Positions 1 to 7,585 of a stretch of 18,010 nucleotides of DNA are shown here, one piece after another (position 1 is the stretch's first letter; every line of letters starts with the position of its first letter). A program made the translations under genes and the position numbers. This stretch comes from Porphyromonadaceae bacterium (lineage in GTDB: Bacteria > Bacteroidota > Bacteroidia > Bacteroidales > Dysgonomonadaceae): positions 1 to 18,010 of the forward strand of contig JALHIE010000056.1 of NCBI GenBank assembly GCA_022840285.1. Direction: 5' to 3'. The notes under the pieces were generated by a model, which saw nothing but the letters and a program-made list of their open reading frames with translations, did no database searches and was not told the DNA's origin.

Positions 1-96
<96 letters not shown>

Positions 97-102
97 TTAC
101 CG

Positions 103-136
103 AAGGCCCCCGATATTTCTATCGGGGGCTTTTTTA
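103..136 (+). terminator. Intrinsic terminator of the rRNA operon
   Basis: A perfect 9-bp stem pairs GCCCCCGAT (106-114) with ATCGGGGGC (121-129) around a 6-base loop. Flanking A/T pairs lengthen it, and a run of T begins at 130. This is a textbook rho-independent terminator about ten bases past the 5S end. It should largely insulate the downstream transporter genes from rRNA transcription. Confidence 0.93.
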
Positions 137-202
137 TTTTAACCTTTCTCGTCTGTTATTTAACTTGTTTCGTCGATAGAATCTGCACGTTTGTCTATTT
201 CA

Positions 203-234
203 TTTGTTATCCATACAACATCTGGTTATTTTTG
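203..234 (+). promoter_or_regulatory. Candidate Bacteroidota sigma-70-type promoter
   Basis: TTTG at 203-206 is followed after 20 bases by TATTTTTG at 227-234. This fits the Bacteroides -33/-7 consensus (TTTG, 19-21 bases, TAnnTTTG). It would start transcription near 240 and give a leader of about 100 bases before the ATG at 346. It lies in the only sizeable gap upstream of the seven-gene run, so it is the best candidate for the operon promoter. The motif is short and the region AT-rich, so a chance match remains possible. Confidence 0.55.
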
Positions 235-305
235 TGGCCACTCATACGGCAGATTTACAATATCAGACGACTTTTTAAAGACAGAGAATTTTTTTAACCC
301 TTAGT

Positions 306-334
306 CAAAAGTGTATCAGAACAGGATACTTTTG
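306..334 (+). promoter_or_regulatory. Interrupted inverted repeat just upstream of the first gene (possible operator or leader hairpin)
   Basis: CAAAAG (306-311) pairs with CTTTTG (329-334), and TATC (314-317) pairs with GATA (325-328). A 2-base bulge interrupts the left arm and a 7-base loop separates the arms. The repeat ends 11 bases before the ATG at 346. In DNA it could be an operator for a dimeric repressor. In RNA it could be a hairpin affecting translation initiation. No regulator gene lies in the window, so the role is unassigned. Confidence 0.4.
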
Positions 335-345
335 AAAAATTAACG

Positions 346-1239
346 ATGAGCATTTCAATACGGTCACTAAATAAGATTTACCCAAACGGGAACCATGCGT
401 TGAATGATATCAACATGGAGATTCCGACAGGTATGTTTGGCCTGCTGGGACCCAACGGAGCCGGTAAATCCACGCTGATGCGCATTCTCGTGGCCTTGAT
501 GGAACCCACTTCGGGAGAGGTGGATATATTTGGATACAACCTGCTGAAAGAACGCAAACAGGTGCGTGGGATCCTCGGTTATCTGCCTCAGGATTTTCGT
601 TTTTTCGCCAGATACAAAACCCATGAGTTTCTGGATTATGCTGCCCGCCTGTCTGGGATGCACAATGGAAAACAGCGTAGACAAGCTGTGGATGAGATGT
701 TGGAGAGTGTTGGGTTATTTGATGTCCGCGAAAGGTATGCTTCCCGATTGTCGGGCGGGATGAAGCGCCGTTTAGGTATAGCGCAAGCGTTGATTCATAA
801 TCCCAAGTTGATTATAGTGGATGAACCCACAACAGGACTTGATCCGGAAGAGCGGATCCGCTTTCGTAATCTGCTTGCAAAAATCAGCGAACAGGATGTA
901 ACCATCATTCTGTCGACCCACATTGTAGGCGATATATCCAGTACCTGTAATTGCATGGCCTTGATGGACAAGGGTGAAATCGCCTTTTTCGGTTCGCCGG
1001 AGGAGATGAGGAGAGAAGCTGAGGGAAAGGTGTGGAGAATGAAAATCAGTGGGGACGAACTACCTCTTGTAGATAAAAAATATCCGGTGATTACAACCGT
1101 ACCCTCGGGAACAGGTTGGGAAATTCAGGTTGTTGCCGATGAGATTGATGGATACGATGCGGAACCCTATCCGCCGAACCTTGAACATGCCTACGTCTAT
1201 TTTATGGAGAAAAAGTTAAACCGTTGGATTGAAGACTAA
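346..1239 (+). CDS. ABC transporter ATP-binding protein (ABC-2 type export ATPase)
   Basis: This is a 297-residue cytoplasmic nucleotide-binding subunit of an ABC exporter. All motifs are intact: Walker A GPNGAGKST (35-43), Q-loop Gln82, signature LSGGM (135-139), Walker B LIIVDEP with catalytic Glu160, D-loop GLDP (164-167) and H-loop His192. About 75 residues follow the core and end in the LEHAYVYFM motif, like the LEDAYL-type tails of ABC-2 ATPases. The downstream permease starts 18 bases after its stop, so the two should form one transporter. It is a clear paralogue of the ATPase domain at the end of the 10739 gene: 20 consecutive residues (28-47) are identical, and ERIRFRNLL is shared. 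It is the first gene of the presumed operon. Substrate unknown. Confidence 0.95.
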   Translation: MSISIRSLNKIYPNGNHALNDINMEIPTGMFGLLGPNGAGKSTLMRILVALMEPTSGEVDIFGYNLLKERKQVRGILGYLPQDFRFFARYKTHEFLDYAARLSGMHNGKQRRQAVDEMLESVGLFDVRERYASRLSGGMKRRLGIAQALIHNPKLIIVDEPTTGLDPEERIRFRNLLAKISEQDVTIILSTHIVGDISSTCNCMALMDKGEIAFFGSPEEMRREAEGKVWRMKISGDELPLVDKKYPVITTVPSGTGWEIQVVADEIDGYDAEPYPPNLEHAYVYFMEKKLNRWIED

Positions 1240-1257
1240 CAAATGAAACGATAAAGG

Positions 1258-4200
1258 ATGCTCGCATTATATAACATACAATCTGTTGCCAAGTATGAGA
1301 GCAAACTGCTGATGCGGAGCTGGTTTTACCGGATCTTTCTGGTATTGGCGATCCTGTTGCTTTGTTTATTCAATTTTATAGCATTGGTTTCAGAGGATAG
1401 TGGCGGATATTGGCTGATGAAAGCGCTGCCTGCCAATATTCCTTATATTAACCTTATGTTCCTGAATACCGGACAGGCAATTATTGCCGTTTTTCTCTCA
1501 TCAGAATTCCTGAAAGCCGATAAGAAGCTCGATACATCGGAAGTCTTCTACGTGCATCCCCTGAGCAATGCGGAGTATGTGATTGGAAAGATTTTGGGAA
1601 ACTTGACGGTTTTCATTCGGTTAGACCTCTTTATCATCCTGCTGGTGGTAATCTTCAACGTTATTTCAGGAGTGACGGTAGACTGGATGGCTTACTTCGT
1701 CTATTTTTTACTGATCTGTATCCCTACCCTGATTTATATCTTCGGCTTGTCCGTGGCTCTTATGCTTGTGCTTAAAAGCCAGGCCGTTACCTTTGTCCTT
1801 TTGTTGGGGTATATTGCTCTTACACTGTTTTATATAGGAGATAAGTTTTATTATCTCTTTGACTATATGGTATATAACCTGCCTCTGGTGAAATCTACGG
1901 TTGTTGGCTTTTCAAATTGGACAACACTGATCAACCACCGTATGATTTACCTCCTGATCGGATTGGGATCTGTCTGCCTTTCCATCTTCCTGTTCAGACG
2001 GCTTCCCAATACAAAAAAAGGAAAATATCGTTGGTTGTATTTATCGATACTCTTTTTTACAGCGGGGATATGGGCTTCCTACAATCATGTGGGCAACATT
2101 CTACAAGCGGCAAACAGACGCCAAATGTATACCGACGTCAACAATCAGTATGTTAACGGACCCAAAATGGTGATCGATCGTTATGATATCAACCTGATTC
2201 AGCATCCCCAAACGATCTCTTCCGAAGTAGAGTTGCGAGGAGTGGCTTTGAATCGGGCAGCCGAATTTACTTTTTGCCTGAATCCGGCATTGATAGTAAA
2301 CGAAGTGACAGAAGGCAACAGCCCGTTGTCATTTACTCGGGATCACCAGATCCTGTTGATTGATTTTGGACGTGAAATTGCCGCAGGAGATTCCGTCCGT
2401 TTTAAACTGAAGTATGCAGGATCAATCGATGAAACTTTTTGCTACTTGGATATTCCTGACGAAATCTTACAGGAGGAGCATGCGAATGGAATGTTCAAAA
2501 TCGATAAAAAATACAGTTTCCAAGGTGAAAATTATTTGCTTTTCACACCAGAAACCTATTGGTATCCACGTCCGGGTACCTCCTACAGCAGTGAGAACCC
2601 CGATTGGCAACAGGCATATTTTAGCCATTTCCGTTTGAAAGTGAAGACGATAAACGGATTAAAGGCTTTGTCGCAAGGAACCATGAAATGGCCGAGCGTG
2701 AAAAGAATTCCGGCTGAACCGCACGATTCACTGCGTGCCGGTAGAAGATCGACAAGGGGAGCCGACTCGGCAGGCGTCAGGCGCATGAGGCCCCGAAGCA
2801 TGCACTCTTTGGGGGACAGTGCTGCAAGGAGAGTACGTCCCTCAGGGGGATTGAGGCCGGGAAGAGAACGACCTGCCGGCCAGGAGAGGAGCATAAGAGG
2901 TGGAGAGTGGAGCACGCCAAGACGGAGGGCTGATAGCGAAACGCGTCGAATGCCAGGAGGTCGCGATTCGGTGCCGGACCGGGACAACCTGTTGCAAGAG
3001 AAAAGAGCCAGGGTGTTGACTGAGGTGACCTACGACAGCATTTTTGTTTATGAAACGGATTATCCAACCCCAGCCATCACACTGGTTATTGGTGATTATG
3101 AACAGAAAAGCATGGAGGTGGATGAGACACTTTTTAGCCTATGGCACCTGAAAGGTCACGATTATTTTTCGAATGTGTTTAATCCGATCACCGATACTAT
3201 CCCTGCACAAATCAGGGAGAGAAGACGGTCGATCGAAAGCGCCTATTCGCTCGACTATTCGTTCAATCGTTTTTCTCTTGTCGAGGTTCCTGTACAGTTT
3301 TATAGTTACGTTCGTACATGGACGCAAGCCCAGGAAGTGATGCAACCCGAAATGGTATTGTTCCCCGAAAAAGGGAGCCTGGTCAATGAAGCGGATGTGG
3401 TGAAAGGAGTGCGTGATGAGAAGAGACGGGCGCAACGAAACGGACAGGAAATCAGTGATGAAGAAGCGGCAATGCGTATATTGAATAGGTTCACGAGGCT
3501 TTTCGAAAGAACGGAAAGCAATCTTGACTGGTCGCGGGATCGAGGCTCCGTGAATGTTTCCACGAAACCAAATCCATACTTTCTCTTCCCGCAACTGTAT
3601 AATTACAGGTATAATATTTTCTCTTCCGAATGGTCTGTCTCCAACCGGCTGATCGAGCTCTACCTGCAGGATAAGTCGGACGGGAACAATTGGATCAGGC
3701 AAATGAACGGGATCAGTAATAGCGAAAAAGCAAACTTGCTGATGGCGCAATTACCGTTTAAAGAATTGCTTACCAATGTGGAACACCGGGATCTGCTCGA
3801 TAACATCACCTCATTGAAAGCCAATTATCTTTTTGCATATGCCGAACGAAACGTTGGGTATAGGGAGTATCGGGATTCGCTGCGGGCTGTTTTACAGCGC
3901 AACAGGTTTACCAACTTGAGGTTCGAGAGCCTGTTGGACACCCTGGGGATGATTGCTGATACGGATCTGCGCACCCCCCTTGAGGCATGGCATCATCCTA
4001 CTGCTCTTCCCGTTTACCTCATTTGGACGCCCGAAGTTATCCAAATCACGAACCGCGACGGAGAAGCGTTTGTTCTAAAGCTACAGATTACCAATGACTC
4101 GGATCACGATGGGGTGGTTAACGTAGAAATCAATTTTGGCGGGGGACAAGGTGCCATTTATGACCCGCGGGCGAAGAGAAAGGTGCCGATCAAAGCGCGT

Positions 4201-4929
4201 GAAACGAAAAACCTGATCTCTGTATGGGAGGAAGCACCACGTAATATCAACATCAACACCCTGATTTCTGCAAATCTACCCGCATCAGTCAATCTTCCGG
4301 TAAGCAATATTATCCGTGAACGGAACAAACCCATAGACGAGGAGGGTGACTTCGTCGTTGAAAACGCCTCATTCGATGTGCCCGGGGAGGTGATTGTCGA
4401 TAATGAAGATTCCACCTTGTTCCTGTTGTCGGCACCCGAAGTAGTGGGCCTGTTGCCACAATGGCTCGATCGGGTGGAGGATGACTCTTTCCCTTACTCG
4501 GGCGTCTCTAACTGGAGGCCACCGTTGCAGTGGACATTGACCACGAACGATAAATATTACGGCACACATGTTCGCTCCGCCTACGTGATCAAAAGCGGTA
4601 GCGGAAATCAGACTGCCACATGGAAGATTCCTGTTCCGGATGCGGGACAGTATGATCTATACTACTGGGTATATAAACCCGATGAGCTGCGCAGGGGGAG
4701 GGGAAGACGCGGTCGCGACCCAGCCGGCGGAGATGCCGAATATCACTTTAAAATTCGCTATGACGATGACGATGAGGATGGATACATCAATCTGCAACGT
4801 TCGGAAGAGGGTTGGAGTTTATTGGGTACTTATTTCTTCAATAACGATACGGTAGCAGTCGTTTTAAGCAGCGACTCCAAATTACGGACCGTAACGGCAG
4901 ATGCCGTTAAGATTGTCAGGAGGCAATAG
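1258..4929 (+). CDS. Giant ABC-2 permease with inactive M1-peptidase-like region and golvesin C-terminal-like domain
   Basis: The protein has 1223 residues, far longer than a usual ABC-2 permease. Residues 1-275 form the membrane part, with about seven hydrophobic segments (near 22-43, 66-83, 115-138, 145-171, 176-193, 229-247, 258-274). An odd number would place the remaining ~940 residues in the periplasm. Residues ~300-720 resemble the non-catalytic head of M1 aminopeptidases (FTPETYWYP at 429-437, LVIGDYE at 609-615), but no HExxH zinc motif exists anywhere, so peptidase activity is unlikely. Residues ~478-588 are an Arg/Gly/Ser/Pro-rich insert. Residues ~1095-1222 match the golvesin C-terminal-like fold (YYGTHVRSAYV, ATWKIPVPDAGQYDLYYWV, GWSLLGTYFF, VTADAVKIVR), a presumed carbohydrate- or wall-binding module. 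It pairs with the ATPase just upstream. The domain calls rest on motif recognition by eye. Confidence 0.85.
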   Translation: MLALYNIQSVAKYESKLLMRSWFYRIFLVLAILLLCLFNFIALVSEDSGGYWLMKALPANIPYINLMFLNTGQAIIAVFLSSEFLKADKKLDTSEVFYVHPLSNAEYVIGKILGNLTVFIRLDLFIILLVVIFNVISGVTVDWMAYFVYFLLICIPTLIYIFGLSVALMLVLKSQAVTFVLLLGYIALTLFYIGDKFYYLFDYMVYNLPLVKSTVVGFSNWTTLINHRMIYLLIGLGSVCLSIFLFRRLPNTKKGKYRWLYLSILFFTAGIWASYNHVGNILQAANRRQMYTDVNNQYVNGPKMVIDRYDINLIQHPQTISSEVELRGVALNRAAEFTFCLNPALIVNEVTEGNSPLSFTRDHQILLIDFGREIAAGDSVRFKLKYAGSIDETFCYLDIPDEILQEEHANGMFKIDKKYSFQGENYLLFTPETYWYPRPGTSYSSENPDWQQAYFSHFRLKVKTINGLKALSQGTMKWPSVKRIPAEPHDSLRAGRRSTRGADSAGVRRMRPRSMHSLGDSAARRVRPSGGLRPGRERPAGQERSIRGGEWSTPRRRADSETRRMPGGRDSVPDRDNLLQEKRARVLTEVTYDSIFVYETDYPTPAITLVIGDYEQKSMEVDETLFSLWHLKGHDYFSNVFNPITDTIPAQIRERRRSIESAYSLDYSFNRFSLVEVPVQFYSYVRTWTQAQEVMQPEMVLFPEKGSLVNEADVVKGVRDEKRRAQRNGQEISDEEAAMRILNRFTRLFERTESNLDWSRDRGSVNVSTKPNPYFLFPQLYNYRYNIFSSEWSVSNRLIELYLQDKSDGNNWIRQMNGISNSEKANLLMAQLPFKELLTNVEHRDLLDNITSLKANYLFAYAERNVGYREYRDSLRAVLQRNRFTNLRFESLLDTLGMIADTDLRTPLEAWHHPTALPVYLIWTPEVIQITNRDGEAFVLKLQITNDSDHDGVVNVEINFGGGQGAIYDPRAKRKVPIKARETKNLISVWEEAPRNININTLISANLPASVNLPVSNIIRERNKPIDEEGDFVVENASFDVPGEVIVDNEDSTLFLLSAPEVVGLLPQWLDRVEDDSFPYSGVSNWRPPLQWTLTTNDKYYGTHVRSAYVIKSGSGNQTATWKIPVPDAGQYDLYYWVYKPDELRRGRGRRGRDPAGGDAEYHFKIRYDDDDEDGYINLQRSEEGWSLLGTYFFNNDTVAVVLSSDSKLRTVTADAVKIVRRQ

Positions 4930-5004
4930 CCATCGGGCCAAACCTCTTCTTATCTTAAAAAATTAGTTTCAATCAGATACACTCGAACAGAAAAAGAAAT
5001 AATT

Positions 5005-6476
5005 ATGGACATGAATCGGTTAAGGATACAACTATCTTGTTTGCTGTTATTTTGGGCGGGAGGATTATGGTTTTCATATACGCATGCACAAGCACCCGTG
5101 ACCATAGAACAGGCTCTGGATATCGCGGAGGAGAACAACCCCGATCTGAAAGCGGCAAAACTCAACCTCGAACGATATCAGTACAACCTTGTTGCGCAAC
5201 GGGCTTCGTTGAAGTCCCGCTTTTCACTTGACCTGAATCCGGTCAATTACAGCAAATCCAGAAGATTCGATAACCGGCTTTCGGGACATTCACGGTGTCC
5301 CAGCCGATCCTGATGACCGACGGTGAGCTCTCGCTGATAAACACATTCGGATGGCAGGATAACAAGTCGACAGTGGAGGGGAGGGATAATCGGAACAGGG
5401 CATTTAGCAACGACCTCTATTTGCGGCTGAATCAGCCGATATTTACCTACAACCGCCGAAAAATGGAGCTGCAACAGATCGAATTTGATTATGAAAACGC
5501 GGGTATCCGGTACGCGTTGCAGCGATTAAATACGGAACGAAGCATTACCAATCAATTTTATGCCGTCTACATGGCTCAAAACAACCTCTCCATCAGCAAA
5601 GAGGAGTTGGAAAATACGAAGCAGAGTTTTGAGATTATTCAAAATAAGGTGGAAGCTGATTTGTCTGCAAGAGAAGAACTCTATCAGGCAGAACTGAACC
5701 TTGCCAACGCACAGTCTGCGGTGGAAGAGCGGATTGTCTCACTGGAAAACGCAAAAGATCAACTGAAACAAACATTGGGGATGGCTTTGGATGATGATGT
5801 CGAAGTGACCGCCGAGATCGATGTGAGCCCGGTGGCGATTGACCTGGTTCAGGCGGTGCAGAGCGGACTGAACTCGAGAATGGAAATCAGGCAGCGTGAA
5901 ATTGATATTGAACTGGCCGAACTGCAAATGATCCGGACCAAAAGCCTCAACGAGTTCAGGGGTGACATCTCCTTGTCGGTGGGGATCATTGGCGACCATG
6001 AAAAGTTTGGCAGCATGTACGATAATCCTACCCAAAATCCTCGCGTGGCGATAAGTTTTGCTGTTCCTATATTTGACTGGGGAGAAAAAAAGGCCAGGGT
6101 CAAAGCGCAAAAAGTGGCACAAACAATTGCCAAGCTTGAACAGGAAAACTTGCAGATCGATATTGAACTGGACGTGAGGCAAACCTGGAGAAGACTGGAG
6201 AACCTGCGTACACAGATAGATATTGCTGAGAAAAGTGTCCGAAACGCCCAGCTTACCTATGACATTAACTTGACCCGGTATAGGGAGGGTGACCTTACCG
6301 GGATGGAGATCAATCAGTTCCAAACCCAGTTGTCGAACAGGAAAATTGCTTATGCGCAAGCACTCATCAATTATAAAATTGAACTCCTTAACCTGAAAAT
6401 ATTGACTTTATATGACTTTGAAAATGAACAGCCCATTGTGCCGGTTAGGGAATGGACAGGCACTACTACCCATTGA
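5005..6476 (+). pseudogene. TolC-family outer-membrane efflux protein, interrupted by an apparent 1-base deletion
   Basis: This is the outer-membrane channel of the pump. The ATG at 5005 opens a signal peptide (hydrophobic 10-24, ending THAQA near residue 30) and a typical OEP start (VTIEQALDIAEENNPDLKAAK). The frame is lost after residue ~93 and ends at 5313. The next frame continues the same protein to 6476, with the second OEP repeat, the strand FAVPIFDWG and the RYREGDLTGMEINQFQTQL region. Adding one G to the GGG at 5283-5285 yields LSGTFTVSQPIL, a standard OEP beta-strand, and a single 490-residue protein of normal length. The downstream part (5295-6476) has no signal peptide. The rest shows no further damage, so the lesion is either very recent or a sequencing error. 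It lies 75 bases after the giant permease gene and 31 before the adaptor gene. Confidence 0.88.
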
Positions 6477-6507
6477 ATTTATAGACACAAATAATAAATA
6501 TCACCGG

Positions 6508-7560
6508 ATGAACTACAGAATCATATTGCTTACGGTAATTGTTGCGTTGTTGACGGCATGCGGAAATCAACCCCAAAGCAGTCAAAGCGAGATTGAAACA
6601 CCTGTCTCCGTGCAGGAACTGAAAAAAAGTTCGATCAGTAAATTGATTAACACGACAGGAACGGCACTGGCAACCTATAGCGTTGATCTGAATGCCGAGA
6701 TGAGTGGTTTTTACAACCTGCAGGCCAATCCCTCCACCGGCAAACCCTACAAGTTAGGCGATGTCGTTAAGAAAGGACAGCTGATCATTCGCCTGGAAGA
6801 TAAAGAGTATGAAAACGGCATCGCGCTGGAGTCCCGAAAACTCAGCCTCGAAATTGCGGAGCAGGAGCAAAGCAAGCAGAAAGCCCTCTATGAAAAAGGA
6901 GGGGTCACCTTAAGTGAAATGCGCAATACCGAAGTACGGGTTACCAACGCCCGTTACGACCTCGAAAACGCGACCCTCAATCTTGAAAAAATGAGCGTGA
7001 GGGCACCCTTTGATGGTGTCATTGTCTCGTTGCCGCACTATACCCCGCAGAGCAGGGTGTCGCAAGGCAGTCAGATGGTCGGGCTGATGGCCTATTCACG
7101 CATGTATATGGACATTAATCTTCCGGAAAGTGCAATAGAATACGTGCAATCCAATCAACCGGTTTATATTACGCATTACACATTGCTTCAGGATACGCTC
7201 AGTGGCGTCATCAGTGAACTGTCGCCTGCCATCAGCACGGAAACACGTACTTTCAAGGGGAAGATATTGATCGACAACAAACAGCTGAAATTGCGTCCCG
7301 GTATGTTTGTGAAAGCCGATATTGTAGTGGACAGGGCAGATAGTGCTATTGTTATTCCGAAAGAGGTGGTCATTTCACGGAGGAACCGCAAATATGTCTA
7401 TATTGTGGAAAGGAATACGGCGATTCTGCGTGATATTCAAACGGGGCTCGAAGATGAGGATAATATTGAGGTTACCCAGGGATTGAATGAGAACGACAAC
7501 CTGATTATCCGGGGATACGAGACGTTGCGTGAAAATAGTCGCGTAAAAGTGTTGAAATAG
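6508..7560 (+). CDS. RND efflux periplasmic adaptor (HlyD/MFP family), predicted lipoprotein
   Basis: This 350-residue membrane-fusion protein links the RND permease to the TolC channel across the periplasm. An open frame extends upstream to 6412 but overlaps the TolC gene. The ATG at 6508 is preferred because it opens directly on a lipoprotein signal (MNYRIILLTVIVALLTAC) with lipobox LTAC and the acylated Cys at residue 18. The order is classic: first half of the lipoyl domain (LGDVVKKGQLIIRLEDKEY, 83-101), a short alpha-helical hairpin (~105-162), second half (RAPFDGVIVSLP, 165-176), then beta-barrel and membrane-proximal domains (LRPGMFVKADIV and beyond). Length is normal and no damage is visible. 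RND permease 1 follows after 25 bases. Confidence 0.94.
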   Translation: MNYRIILLTVIVALLTACGNQPQSSQSEIETPVSVQELKKSSISKLINTTGTALATYSVDLNAEMSGFYNLQANPSTGKPYKLGDVVKKGQLIIRLEDKEYENGIALESRKLSLEIAEQEQSKQKALYEKGGVTLSEMRNTEVRVTNARYDLENATLNLEKMSVRAPFDGVIVSLPHYTPQSRVSQGSQMVGLMAYSRMYMDINLPESAIEYVQSNQPVYITHYTLLQDTLSGVISELSPAISTETRTFKGKILIDNKQLKLRPGMFVKADIVVDRADSAIVIPKEVVISRRNRKYVYIVERNTAILRDIQTGLEDEDNIEVTQGLNENDNLIIRGYETLRENSRVKVLK

Positions 7561-7585
7561 CCATACTTTTAACATGATATCGTAA

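Noticed and set aside
327..334. TACTTTTG as the operon's main -7 promoter box
   Set aside because: It fits TAnnTTTG, but there is no TTTG at the right distance upstream and the leader would be only a few bases. The 203-234 pair fits better.
3139..3750. 203-codon open frame on the minus strand
   Set aside because: It lies opposite the well-supported giant permease gene and has no independent coding signal.
1258..4929. Active M1 aminopeptidase
   Set aside because: The head region resembles M1 enzymes, but no HExxH motif or matching downstream Glu was found in the whole translation.
6412..6507. Upstream ATG extending the adaptor protein by 32 residues
   Set aside because: It would overlap the TolC gene and place extra residues before a perfect lipoprotein signal. 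The ATG at 6508 is better.
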